A stretch of DNA of 49,625 nt, taken from NCBI GenBank assembly GCA_045124315.1, contig JBGVLO010000054.1, positions 1 through 49,625 on the forward strand. The letters are read 5' to 3'. Positions 1-8,506 of this stretch are shown here, in pieces. A model generated the notes under the pieces. That model did no database searches. It was given only the letters and a program-made list of their open reading frames with translations, and was not told the origin of the DNA. The first letter of the stretch is position 1, and each line of letters opens with the position of its first letter. The DNA comes from CAG-411 sp045124315. GTDB taxonomy: Bacteria > Bacillota > Clostridia > Lachnospirales > Lachnospiraceae. A program made the translations under genes and the position numbers.

Positions 1-4
1 TCCT

Positions 5-1297
5 ATGTCGTTAGAACGATTAGAAGATGCATTTGACAACGGGGTTACCTTAGTATCGGAATCGGAACAACCAGCGGTTCAATTTTTTATTGAGCAATAT
101 AAAAATAAGTCTTTGAATTATGAAATCGTTGAAGATTCTATTGATGTGTTGATTTCTATGGAGGATGAGAAGAAAGAAAAGGTCGTTACAGACATCGAAA
201 AGACAGAAGCAAAAACAGTAGAGAAAGAGAATGCAGATGTTGTTTCTGGAGAGAGCGAAAGTTCTGACGTTCCAGATATGGAAGAGAAAATACAGCAGCC
301 AAAAGCTTCTTCAAAAAGGAAAAAGGCTGCCTCAAAAGAACAGGAAGAAGAACCAGAATGGTATGTGGAAGCAAAGGCACAATTTAAGAAGTTATTTCCA
401 AAAGCAAGACACAAGGTGGTGTACGTTCCGGATGTTACTGATGTGGAGAAAATTCGGGAACGCATTTACAAATCCTTCCGAGGAAACAACCGTAATTTGG
501 CAGAAGGTCTTATGAACATTTATTTGGAAGTGTTAAGTTCCGATGAGGAAAAGCTAAAATTTCTGTCTATTTTAGCTGAGGCGAAACCGGAATCTGAGCA
601 TGAAACTGCTAAGAAAGCCAAAAAGAAGGACAAGGGACAGACTGCTTTGCTAAAAGAACCTTCAAAAATAGAAAATTCTGAAGTGGTAAATACGGAAGTG
701 GAAAATCAGAAGGATACAGAGCATTTCGATTTTGAGGATACTTTAAATGAGAATAGAGAAGTGAAACAGAAAAACTTGGAACTATACGAGAATATCAAAA
801 AAATGGATCAGCAAAAGAGATGGAAGCCATTGTCTGTGCAGAGGACAGCGGATGGAAGCCAAATGTTATTTTTTATTTGTCCGGTAGTTGAAAAGTTTGG
901 AAATAAAGAGCCGGTTCCCGCTGTGTTATCCAACAGTGAATTAAGTATGATCGAGGGAATGAAATTTACTAAGAGAAATATGGCGGACGGAAAACAGAGA
1001 AGCGCTATGTTTCCAAATGAGAAGGCAAGACAAATGTGTGCTACTTTCACGAGGCTTGCAAAAGAAAATGGGAATCTTTTGGATCAAAGCAAGATCATAG
1101 GTTGTTTGTTTCAACTGTTGTCACTGGTTTCGGATGCTCAGGTAAGAGAAGTTGTTCCGGGTGAAATCAATCATTTGTTAGGTTGTGTGGATAAAAGATT
1201 GAAGGTAATGTGGATGGGAGACCGGTTACATTTTATGATTTCCCAGATGGAATGTACATTGGAGGATATGCTCTGTCTTATAATAGAACAGTTGTAA
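5..1297 (+). CDS. Unrecognised charged protein, possibly 5'-truncated by the window edge
   Basis: An open frame of 430 codons that I cannot assign to a family. The N-terminal 50 residues look folded. Residues about 50-120 are a Lys/Glu-rich low-complexity linker. A conserved-looking block follows around residues 120-190 (EWYVEAKAQFKKLFPKARH), then a second charged linker and a folded C-terminal third of about 170 residues. No signal peptide or membrane segment is seen. No ribosome-binding site can be judged because the first ATG is 4 bases from the window edge, so the true start may lie upstream. It is followed by a short gap and an HtrA-like gene on the same strand. Confidence 0.6.
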   Translation: MSLERLEDAFDNGVTLVSESEQPAVQFFIEQYKNKSLNYEIVEDSIDVLISMEDEKKEKVVTDIEKTEAKTVEKENADVVSGESESSDVPDMEEKIQQPKASSKRKKAASKEQEEEPEWYVEAKAQFKKLFPKARHKVVYVPDVTDVEKIRERIYKSFRGNNRNLAEGLMNIYLEVLSSDEEKLKFLSILAEAKPESEHETAKKAKKKDKGQTALLKEPSKIENSEVVNTEVENQKDTEHFDFEDTLNENREVKQKNLELYENIKKMDQQKRWKPLSVQRTADGSQMLFFICPVVEKFGNKEPVPAVLSNSELSMIEGMKFTKRNMADGKQRSAMFPNEKARQMCATFTRLAKENGNLLDQSKIIGCLFQLLSLVSDAQVREVVPGEINHLLGCVDKRLKVMWMGDRLHFMISQMECTLEDMLCLIIEQL

Positions 1298-1478
1298 AAG
1301 AAAAAATTCAATGATACAATGATACTGTTTGAGTGATTGCTAAATTGCAGAAAATATGGTTTATTCATAATTCATTCATATCTATTTGTTACAATGATTG
1401 ATAAACATGGATAGGTTTTGCTTTTGTTGTGAAACAAAAGAAGGTGAATCGAAATCGTATTACGATGAAGGAGAACTT

Positions 1479-2717
1479 ATGGAAGATAAGGAAGAATTTT
1501 CTTTTATTGAAGAGGAAGTAATGCAGAGCAAGAAGAAACAAAGACAGTTATTTGGACGGGTTCGTAAGGCAGCAGTCAGTGGAATCGTGTTTGGAATTAC
1601 GGCATCGTGTGGCTTTTGTGCGGTGCAGGCATTCTACATGGGCATAACAAAAGAAAAAACTCCAAACGAGATTGCGCTCACTGTTCCTACAGAAGAAGTG
1701 ACAGTTACGGAAAAACCCAAACGAGAGAAAGATAAAATTAAAACAGAAGAAATTGGGATCATGGGAATTTACAATTTCCAAAAGAAGTTTTCGAAGCTGG
1801 CAAATCAAAGCAAGCGTTTTTTGGTAGGGGTTGCTGCATATGATGGTGAAGAGGCGGAATTTTACGAGGATACAGAACAGGTAGCTGGATTGGTTGTGGC
1901 ACAGACAGATAAAGCAGTATTTATATTTACGAATTATTCCGTGGTAAAGGGAAAGGAAAAGATTTATCTGAATTTTTCCAGGGAAAATTCTGCTTTGGGA
2001 ACCATATATAGTTTTGATTCCCGTATGGATTTTGCAATACTGAAAGTTGCAAAAAGCCAACTTACAGAGGAAACTGCAGAAGAGATACAGGTGGCCACTA
2101 TGGGGGAATCCAATCTCTTAAGTATAGGGGATATGGTATTTGCTTTTGGATGTCCAACTGGGAAGATGTACTCTGCGGAGTATGGCTACATTACCAGTGA
2201 AGCGGTGGTTGAAAATATTGAGGATTACCAGTTGCATACATTTTCTACCAGTATGAATTCTTATAGAGACAGCACAGGAATTGTGTGCAATCAGGAAGGT
2301 GAAATTGTGGGTATTTTATCCCCACAGGCAAATAACAATGAATGTGGTCAGTTTTATGGTATTAGTAAATTAAAGTACATGATCGAGGAGCTTCTGAATA
2401 AAAAAGAACAGTGTTATGCGGGGATCATTGCCCGGGATATACCAGAAAATGTGTTGTCTGGTCACAGTTTGCGTAGTGGAGTTTATGTAGAGGCGGTGGC
2501 AGACGGTTCTCCGGCATATAAAGCAGATATTTTTGTGGGTGAGGTCATCGTTTCCATTGAAGGAGAGGAAATCCACACAGTGAAGGACTATTACCAGTGT
2601 CTTCAAAAGTACGAGGCGGATGACAAGATTGTCATGACAGTAGCAAAGGATCCTTTTGTTGAGCCAAAGGAGAGAAAGACCACGGTGAAGCTGATAGCTA
2701 GAAATAAATGGAAATAG
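1479..2717 (+). CDS. Membrane-anchored HtrA/DegP-like protein with PDZ domain, probably a pseudoprotease
   Basis: 412 residues from ATG 1479, chosen because AAGGAG (1468-1473) precedes it at good spacing; an in-frame ATG at 1398 lacks a site. Order: acidic cytoplasmic N-terminus, one membrane segment (about residues 30-53), trypsin-like fold, PDZ domain (about residues 310-410, SGVYVEAVADGSPAY). In HtrA the catalytic His sits in TNxHVV; here the matching stretch is IFTNYSVV, so His is replaced by Ser. The Asp is kept (SRMDFAILKV). The GNSGG serine loop reads RDSTG, with Ser kept and the oxyanion glycine changed. The family degrades or senses misfolded envelope proteins. Loss of His suggests a binding or sensing role here (inference). 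Confidence 0.8.
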   Translation: MEDKEEFSFIEEEVMQSKKKQRQLFGRVRKAAVSGIVFGITASCGFCAVQAFYMGITKEKTPNEIALTVPTEEVTVTEKPKREKDKIKTEEIGIMGIYNFQKKFSKLANQSKRFLVGVAAYDGEEAEFYEDTEQVAGLVVAQTDKAVFIFTNYSVVKGKEKIYLNFSRENSALGTIYSFDSRMDFAILKVAKSQLTEETAEEIQVATMGESNLLSIGDMVFAFGCPTGKMYSAEYGYITSEAVVENIEDYQLHTFSTSMNSYRDSTGIVCNQEGEIVGILSPQANNNECGQFYGISKLKYMIEELLNKKEQCYAGIIARDIPENVLSGHSLRSGVYVEAVADGSPAYKADIFVGEVIVSIEGEEIHTVKDYYQCLQKYEADDKIVMTVAKDPFVEPKERKTTVKLIARNKWK

Positions 2718-2736
2718 AAAGGAAATAAAAAAGAGT

Positions 2737-3681
2737 ATGAGATATATTGAAGATTTAAGAGAAGAGATGACGATCAACGAAATCTATTTTTGTAGAAAGA
2801 AGCAGGAATTGTTGACAAAGGCAGGAAAAACCTATTATTCTCTGACCTTACAGGATAAGACCGGAAATTTAGATGGAAAAGTGTGGAATGTAATGTCTGG
2901 TGGGATTGATGAATTTTCTTCTTTGGATTATATCAATGTATCGGGAAGAGTAACCAGTTTCCAAGGAAATTTACAGTTGAACATTGATCGGATTCGTCGA
3001 TGTCAGGAGGGAGAATATGATCCGGCAGATTATATGCCATGTACCAAAAAAGATGTGACAGAAATGTATGACGAATTGAAAACAATGATTGCCACTATAA
3101 AAGAACCAAATCTAAAGTTATTATTAGAGAACTTTTTCGTGAAGGATGAAGCATTTCAGAAGAAATTCTGCATGCATTCAGCAGCGAAAAGTGTACATCA
3201 TGGATTTATTGGTGGATTGTTGGAACATACTTTAGCGGTGACTAAAATGTGCGAGCATTTTGCCAGTACATATACCATAATCAATCGTGATTTATTGTTA
3301 ACTGCAGCCATGTTTCATGATATGGGAAAATTGCAGGAATTGTCCGGCTTCCCAGAGAATGATTATACAGACGCAGGGCAATTGTTAGGTCATATCTATA
3401 TTGGAGCCCATTTGGTAGAAAATGCCTGTGATGCAATTCCAGATTTCCCAGAGCGAACAAAAAGAGAATTGTTGCATTGCATTTTGGCTCATCATGGAGA
3501 ATTGGAATACGGATCTCCAAAGAAACCGGCATTGATCGAGGCCTTTGCATTGAATTTTGCAGATAATGTGGATGCAAAATTTGAGACATTGATTGAGCTT
3601 ATGTCGGGCGATGAGGAGAATTTAGATTGGTTAGGTTTCCAGAGAACCTTGGATACAAACATTAGAAGAACAGGAAAATAG
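2737..3681 (+). CDS. yhaM: YhaM-type 3'-5' exoribonuclease (OB fold plus HD domain)
   Basis: 314 residues, the usual length of Bacillus YhaM. An N-terminal OB-fold nucleic-acid-binding region (about residues 10-90) is followed by an HD-type metal phosphohydrolase domain. Metal-ligand motifs are visible: HHGFIGGLLEHT, then MFHDMGK with the HD pair, then GHI and ILAHHGELEYGSP. The family degrades RNA and single-stranded DNA from the 3' end in the cytoplasm. The gene starts 20 bases after the HtrA-like gene and ends 27 bases before rlmD, so the three may be co-transcribed. Confidence 0.9.
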   Translation: MRYIEDLREEMTINEIYFCRKKQELLTKAGKTYYSLTLQDKTGNLDGKVWNVMSGGIDEFSSLDYINVSGRVTSFQGNLQLNIDRIRRCQEGEYDPADYMPCTKKDVTEMYDELKTMIATIKEPNLKLLLENFFVKDEAFQKKFCMHSAAKSVHHGFIGGLLEHTLAVTKMCEHFASTYTIINRDLLLTAAMFHDMGKLQELSGFPENDYTDAGQLLGHIYIGAHLVENACDAIPDFPERTKRELLHCILAHHGELEYGSPKKPALIEAFALNFADNVDAKFETLIELMSGDEENLDWLGFQRTLDTNIRRTGK

Positions 3682-3707
3682 GGATAGTAAGGATAGGATC
3701 GTATCGT

Positions 3708-5108
3708 ATGAAAGAAAAGATTATGTACCAGGGAAAAGAAATAAAAAAGAACCAAGAATTTCTTGTAACCATTGAGGATCTTACTGCAGAGGGTGCAGGC
3801 GTTGCAAAGTTAGATGGCTATACATTGTTTATCAAAGATGCATTGATCGGCGATCAGGCCAAAGTAGCTATCATGAAGACAAAAAAGAATTATGGATATG
3901 CTCGCTTAGTAGAGATTATCAAACCGGCTTTAAATCGTGTGGAGCCGGTTTGTTCTGTTGCAAAAAGTTGTGGAGGATGCCAGCTTCAGCATTTAAGCTA
4001 CGAGGGACAGCTTCAGTATAAGCAGAATAAGATTATGTCCTGCCTTCAGAGAATTGGCGGATTTAAGGACATTCCAATGGAGCCTATTATGGGCATGGAG
4101 GAACCATATCACTACCGAAATAAAGCGCAATTCCCAGTAGGTAGGGACAAAAATGGCAAGATCATCACCGGGTTTTATGCAGGAAGAACTCATCATATTA
4201 TTGATACCTCACATTGTGACATCCAGGCCAAGGAAAATGATGTGCTGTTAGAGAAGGTAAAGGAATTCATGGAAGAACAGCGCATATCCGTTTATGATGA
4301 AACCAATCATACGGGATTGGTCCGTCATATTTTAACTCGTGTGGGATTCCATACAGGTGAAATTATGGTTTGCTTGATCATAAATGGAGATAAGCTTCCA
4401 AAGGCAGAAAAACTGGTAGAAAGTTTAAAAGACATTCCAGGAATGACAAGTATTCAGATTAACATTAATAAAGAGAAGACCAATCGTATTCTGGGAGATC
4501 GGTGTGAAGTATTATGGGGAAAAGAATATATTGAAGATACGATCGGTGACATTGTATATCAGATTTCCCCATTATCCTTTTATCAGGTCAATCCGGTTCA
4601 GACTACCAAATTGTACGGAACAGCCTTGGAATTTGCAGGCCTAACAGGAAATGAAATCGTGTGGGATTTATACTGTGGAATTGGTACCATATCTCTGTTT
4701 TTGGCTCAGAAGGCAAAGCAGGTTTATGGAGTGGAGATTGTTCCTCAGGCTATTGAGGATGCGAAGAAAAATGCCAAAAGAAATCACATGGATAATGTGG
4801 AATTTTTTGTAGGGGCAGCAGAGGAAGTGTTACCACAGCAATATGCAAAGTCTCAGGGAACTATGGCAGCAGATGTGATTGTGGTCGATCCCCCAAGAAA
4901 AGGTTGTGAAGAATCCTTGCTGGATACCATGATCCAGATGAAACCGGAAAAAATCGTGTATGTCAGCTGCGATCCTGCAACCCTGGCAAGAGATTTGAAG
5001 TATCTTTGCGAAAGAGGATATGAGCTGACGAGAGTGCGGGGGTGTGATATGTTTGGGCATAGTTATCATGTGGAGTGCGTAACACTGCTCCAAAGGAAAA
5101 ATACCTGA
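3708..5108 (+). CDS. rlmD: 23S rRNA (uracil-5-)-methyltransferase RlmD, 3' end altered by integration
   Basis: 466 residues. An N-terminal TRAM domain is followed by the iron-sulfur cysteines (C-x5-C-x2-C in CSVAKSCGGC, fourth Cys in TSHCDIQ), a SAM-binding Rossmann domain (VWDLYCGIGTISLFLA), the DPPR motif (VVDPPRKGCEE) and the catalytic Cys in VSCDPATLARDL. The family methylates C5 of 23S rRNA uridines using SAM. The last residues read HSYHVECVTLLQRKNT and stop. Comparison with the copies at 25041, 26750 and 26842 suggests that the codons after H-V-E are supplied by the mobile element. An alternative start is ATG 3723. Confidence 0.93.
   Translation: MKEKIMYQGKEIKKNQEFLVTIEDLTAEGAGVAKLDGYTLFIKDALIGDQAKVAIMKTKKNYGYARLVEIIKPALNRVEPVCSVAKSCGGCQLQHLSYEGQLQYKQNKIMSCLQRIGGFKDIPMEPIMGMEEPYHYRNKAQFPVGRDKNGKIITGFYAGRTHHIIDTSHCDIQAKENDVLLEKVKEFMEEQRISVYDETNHTGLVRHILTRVGFHTGEIMVCLIINGDKLPKAEKLVESLKDIPGMTSIQININKEKTNRILGDRCEVLWGKEYIEDTIGDIVYQISPLSFYQVNPVQTTKLYGTALEFAGLTGNEIVWDLYCGIGTISLFLAQKAKQVYGVEIVPQAIEDAKKNAKRNHMDNVEFFVGAAEEVLPQQYAKSQGTMAADVIVVDPPRKGCEESLLDTMIQMKPEKIVYVSCDPATLARDLKYLCERGYELTRVRGCDMFGHSYHVECVTLLQRKNT
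5067..5108 (+). other. Candidate left attachment junction (attL) in the rlmD 3' end
   Basis: CATGTGGAG (5067-5075) encodes H-V-E of RlmD and matches CATGTTGAG at 25041-25049. Downstream of it the two sequences diverge, although both still encode a short L-L-containing tail and a stop. This is expected if a serine recombinase crossed over within or beside GAG and the element provides a replacement 3' end. The exact crossover dinucleotide is inferred, not shown. Confidence 0.6.
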
Positions 5109-5125
5109 AACTCCTTGAATTTAGG

Positions 5126-5160
5126 CACTATGAGCGACATATACTCTTCTCTCAAAGTGA
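5126..5160 (+). repeat. Degenerate second rlmD 3'-end-like sequence just after the rlmD stop
   Basis: The order TGAG, nine bases, CTCTTCTCT at 5131-5152 matches the spacing at 25046-25067 (TGAG, nine bases, CTCCTCTCT). Read in frame from 5126 it gives H-Y-E-R-H-I-L-F-S-Q, a worn version of H-V-E-T-V-x-L-L-S. It may be a left-over end of an earlier insertion. Confidence 0.35.
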
Positions 5161-5299
5161 CCGAAAAGAGAAGAAAAAGGCAATTTCCAACGGAGTAAAC
5201 GTCCAAGTGGTTGTGAGGGTGTAGTTCGGAAACACAAAAATCTGTCGTTCATATTTCATCAAAAATAACTAACAGTTCAATAAAGTAACAAAGTGGTCT

Positions 5300-5350
5300 G
5301 AGCCGCTTATTTTCAAGTGATTTTGAAAGTAAGCGGCTCTTTCTTTTTTT
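5300..5350 (+). terminator. Rho-independent terminator before parB
   Basis: GAGCCGCTTA (5300-5309) pairs perfectly with TAAGCGGCTC (5330-5339), the inner arms pair further, and a T-rich run follows. It lies about 190 bases after the rlmD stop and 60 before parB, so it would separate chromosomal transcription from the element. Confidence 0.85.
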
Positions 5351-5397
5351 CAGATAGTATCTGGTAAAGAATGATTTCAATGGAGGTAAATGATTTT

Positions 5398-6453
5398 ATG
5401 AAGAAAAAAGAAGAATTGTGTTCTTTTCCGCAACAAGAGAATAGTGCTATGGCGGAAGCAGACATCAGAATGGTTCCAATATCGGAATTGCAGGACTTTG
5501 AGGGGCATCCCTTTAAGGTAGAAAACGATATGGCACTTTTTGAACTAATGCAGAGCATTGAAAAAGAAGGCGTGATTGTCCCAGCTCTGGCAAGACCAAA
5601 AATTGGTGGTGGTTATGAACTGATTGCAGGTCACAGAAGAAAGGCTGCATGTAAATGGGCAGGGCTTGAGGTGATGCCTGTGGTAAGTCGTGATTTGGAT
5701 GATAATCAGGCTGTGATTGCCATGGTGGATAGCAATCTGCAACGGGAACATCTGAAACCCAGTGAGAAGGCATTTGCTTATAAGATGAAACTGGAGGCGA
5801 TGAAGAGACAAGGAGCAAGAACGGATTTAACTTCTTCCCAAGTTGGGAAAAAGTTATCTTCGTCACAAGATGGACCGAAGTTGGAGAATCCTACAATGAA
5901 GGTATATCTGTTGCAGTCCGGACACGATGATATTGGAAATTGGATAATTCAGCAGGATGAAACCACAGAGAGGACTATTAATAGCAATGAGGCTTTGGCT
6001 AAACAGATGGGTGAAAGTCGTATGACCATTCAGCGTTATATCCGCCTTACCAATCTTATCCCCAAGCTTCTTAATATGGTAGATGAAGGAAAGATTGCTT
6101 TTACCATAGCGGTTGAGCTTTCCTATCTGACAGAGGAAGAGCAGTACGAGCTTTATGAGGTTATGGATATGGAGCAGTGTACACCGTCCTTGTCGCAGGC
6201 GAACCGTATGAAGCGTATGAGCCAGTCGGGAGAGTTAGATATGGATGGGATGTTTCTGATATTAGAACAGGAGAAACCAAATCAGAGGGAGCAGATTAAG
6301 CTTCGGGCAGATACTTTGGCAAAGTATTTTCCGGAGGATTATACGCCGAAGCAAAAGACGGATTTGATTGAGCGTCTTGTGAAGGAATGGTATGAGAAGC
6401 AGGAACTTGAAAAAACGAAAGTCTTTGGTAACAACCGAGACAAAGTAAGATAG
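5398..6453 (+). CDS. parB: ParB/Spo0J-family partition protein
   Basis: 351 residues from ATG 5398 (GGAGG at 5382-5386); ATG 5371 is in frame but overlaps the site region. The N-terminal ParB/sulfiredoxin-like domain (about residues 20-110) includes IAGHRRKAA, the equivalent of the family's GERR box. A helix-turn-helix region follows around residues 200-220 (LAKQMGESRMTIQRYIRL). The family binds centromere-like sites and uses CTP. No ParA is adjacent; instead an actin-like ParM lies two genes downstream. It is the first gene inside the element and probably leads the backbone operon. Confidence 0.85.
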   Translation: MKKKEELCSFPQQENSAMAEADIRMVPISELQDFEGHPFKVENDMALFELMQSIEKEGVIVPALARPKIGGGYELIAGHRRKAACKWAGLEVMPVVSRDLDDNQAVIAMVDSNLQREHLKPSEKAFAYKMKLEAMKRQGARTDLTSSQVGKKLSSSQDGPKLENPTMKVYLLQSGHDDIGNWIIQQDETTERTINSNEALAKQMGESRMTIQRYIRLTNLIPKLLNMVDEGKIAFTIAVELSYLTEEEQYELYEVMDMEQCTPSLSQANRMKRMSQSGELDMDGMFLILEQEKPNQREQIKLRADTLAKYFPEDYTPKQKTDLIERLVKEWYEKQELEKTKVFGNNRDKVR

Positions 6454-6466
6454 GGAGGTAGTGACT

Positions 6467-6874
6467 ATGAGCGGAGAATTATCTTTATATGAAGCAATGG
6501 GCGGTACTTATACAGAGGTGGATGGCTTTCTTTATCCGAATATCAGTGTGGGTGATGCTGATACGAAATCCGATATGGATTTGGTTGTGACATCTGTTGA
6601 TATTGGAAAATATGGTCATCTGTGGATTTCTTATATGAAAGAAAATCATCCTGACAGATATCGTCATCATCTTAGAATGAATCAGCTTCATATTAAGGCA
6701 AGGGAAGTAAATGAAGAGGCTTATGAGATGCTGGATATGGTTGTAGATAGATATCTGGCAAAGCATAAGCCGGGGAACAGGCACTCCACTATGGAGATGT
6801 GGAAATTAAGAGAGCAGGCGAAGCAGCTTGCGGAGGAGGTTATTTATGGAGAGATTGTTTACAAGTATCACTAA
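6467..6874 (+). CDS. TnpV-family transposon-encoded protein
   Basis: 135 residues. ATG 6467 is preferred over GTG 6461 because GGGAGG (6453-6458) fits it. The core GKYGHLWISYMKENHPDRY and the end AEEVIYGEIVYKY match the TnpV family found on clostridial transposons and integrative elements. Its biochemical role is not known. It starts 13 bases after parB and lies in the same operon as parM. Confidence 0.75.
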   Translation: MSGELSLYEAMGGTYTEVDGFLYPNISVGDADTKSDMDLVVTSVDIGKYGHLWISYMKENHPDRYRHHLRMNQLHIKAREVNEEAYEMLDMVVDRYLAKHKPGNRHSTMEMWKLREQAKQLAEEVIYGEIVYKYH

Positions 6875-6947
6875 TGCAGGAATGACTGCGACACAGAGTA
6901 AAAATATTATGCAGACCGGTTATTATGCCGGAGAAAGAGAGGATTTT

Positions 6948-7874
6948 ATGAGAGAAAATTATTTTATGACTGAAACAACTATGGCACCTGTTAAGATTGC
7001 GCTGGATCACGGCTGGAGTTCCATTAAGGGCGAGCATACCTTTATGGAGACTTCCGTGGTTCCGGTGGATTATGAACCCCTTACCAAGAACGGACTTTTA
7101 GAGTATAAGGGGAAAAAGTATATCGTGGGACAGGGCAGACTTGGAAAGCAGGCAACCAAGACAGAGAATGAGAATTATTTTCTGCTGACACTTGCAGGCA
7201 TTGCCAAGGAATTGCAGTATCAGGGAAAGGCTTCGGCTTCCCATGTGGAATTATATGCCGGCGTTCCTCTGACCTTGTTTGGTGCAGAGCGTAAGGAGTT
7301 CCGTGATTATCTGTGGCATAAGGAGAGGATTTCTTTTAGCTTTGAGGGAGTGCATTATTCCTTCTTTATGGATAAGGTAAAGATTTATGCCCAGTGCTAT
7401 GCAGCCATTGCAAACCGTATGGGAGACATGGACAGACTTCGTTGTGTGGATTTGGGTTCCTGGACCTTGGATGTACTAAGTGTCCGTGACAGAATCCCTA
7501 TGGATAAGGATGCTTACACCTATGAGCTTGGGTTGATTACTACCATTGAGCGTATTAAAAAGGATGCCCTTCCCAAGTTAAAGTGTGAAATTCCCGAGGA
7601 TGACATTATTGATGTTATCCGTGGAAAGCAGTCTAATGTAAATGCTGATTTTATCCCTTTTATTGAGAAGGGGTTACAGCAGTATGCAGATGAGGTGGAA
7701 GCGAAGCTTCGAGAAATTAAGGTGGATTTATTGCATGAAAATATCGTGTATGTGGGCGGTGGTGCATCTGTGATGAAGCGTTTTGGCAGAACGCAGGGCA
7801 GGAACATCCAGTATGTAACGGATGTGAAAGCAAATGCCATCGGCTACCGTTATCTTGCAGAAAATCTGGGATAG
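6948..7874 (+). CDS. ParM/StbA-like actin-family partition ATPase
   Basis: 308 residues from ATG 6948, with AGAGAGGA just upstream. An in-frame ATG at 6846 behind a GGAGGAGG stretch would add 34 residues, but that stretch also encodes the conserved TnpV end. Actin-fold signatures: phosphate 1 loop KIALDHGWSSIK, phosphate 2 loop CVDLGSWTLDVLSV, adenosine loop VYVGGGASVMKRF. Such proteins polymerise with ATP to push plasmid copies apart. The ParR-like gene follows after 9 bases, as in plasmid parMRC loci. Presence on an integrating element suggests an extrachromosomal stage. Confidence 0.85.
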   Translation: MRENYFMTETTMAPVKIALDHGWSSIKGEHTFMETSVVPVDYEPLTKNGLLEYKGKKYIVGQGRLGKQATKTENENYFLLTLAGIAKELQYQGKASASHVELYAGVPLTLFGAERKEFRDYLWHKERISFSFEGVHYSFFMDKVKIYAQCYAAIANRMGDMDRLRCVDLGSWTLDVLSVRDRIPMDKDAYTYELGLITTIERIKKDALPKLKCEIPEDDIIDVIRGKQSNVNADFIPFIEKGLQQYADEVEAKLREIKVDLLHENIVYVGGGASVMKRFGRTQGRNIQYVTDVKANAIGYRYLAENLG

Positions 7875-7883
7875 GAGGCTCTT

Positions 7884-8414
7884 ATGGGAAATGCAATATC
7901 CTTTCGGTTGAATCCGAAATGTGAAAGTGACAGAAAAATCCTTGTATGGCTGGAGGAGAAATCCAGCCAGCCGGGGTATCTGAATCAGACAGAACTTATC
8001 AAGCAGGCATTGCTTTTGGCTATGGAAAGTGAGCAAAGGGGCATTCGGGAAAAGGAAACCACGGAGTGGATGGAGCAGGCAATCAAGAGCGTGGCAGAGG
8101 AATTTACCAAGGTGGTGCAGGAATCTTCCCAAAATGTGGCGAACAATATGTTTGCCGGAGTTCTGGGAGCAATGGCTCAGCAGATGAATATGGGTGCAGT
8201 TACAATGGCTCCCATACAGATGGCTGGTGCAGTTCCGAATGGTATGACGGTTGCTGTGCCTAATATAATGTCGAATAGTATGCTAGCTCCTGTAGCAGCT
8301 AATGTGCCGGAGCCATCGGTTCCTGACAATGAGCTTGCTACAGATACTTCCAATGCTATGGATAGTGCCACAAAAAATATGCTTGGAAGCCTGTTTGATA
8401 TGGATGATGAGTAA
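7884..8414 (+). CDS. ParR-like DNA-binding partner of ParM
   Basis: 176 residues preceded by AGGAGG. The N-terminal part (ISFRLN, then a helical segment ending LNQTELIKQALLLAM) looks like a ribbon-helix-helix DNA-binding fold. The C-terminal half is Met/Ala/Asn-rich with an acidic tail (LFDMDDE), similar in kind to ParR tails that contact the filament end. The assignment rests mainly on its place 9 bases after parM and on the predicted fold. The strong terminator just downstream ends the backbone operon. Confidence 0.65.
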   Translation: MGNAISFRLNPKCESDRKILVWLEEKSSQPGYLNQTELIKQALLLAMESEQRGIREKETTEWMEQAIKSVAEEFTKVVQESSQNVANNMFAGVLGAMAQQMNMGAVTMAPIQMAGAVPNGMTVAVPNIMSNSMLAPVAANVPEPSVPDNELATDTSNAMDSATKNMLGSLFDMDDE

Positions 8415-8440
8415 GAAAAAAGAATATCACAGTATGACGG

Positions 8441-8506
8441 ACTGTCTTACAAAAAGGTGCCTTGTATGAGGAAATCGCCTTATCTGTAAGACAGTTCTTT
8501 TTATTT
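8441..8506 (+). terminator. Rho-independent terminator after parR
   Basis: ACTGTCTTAC (8441-8450) pairs perfectly with GTAAGACAGT (8486-8495). An inner stem AAGGTG/CGCCTT extends it, and a T-rich tract follows. Confidence 0.9.
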
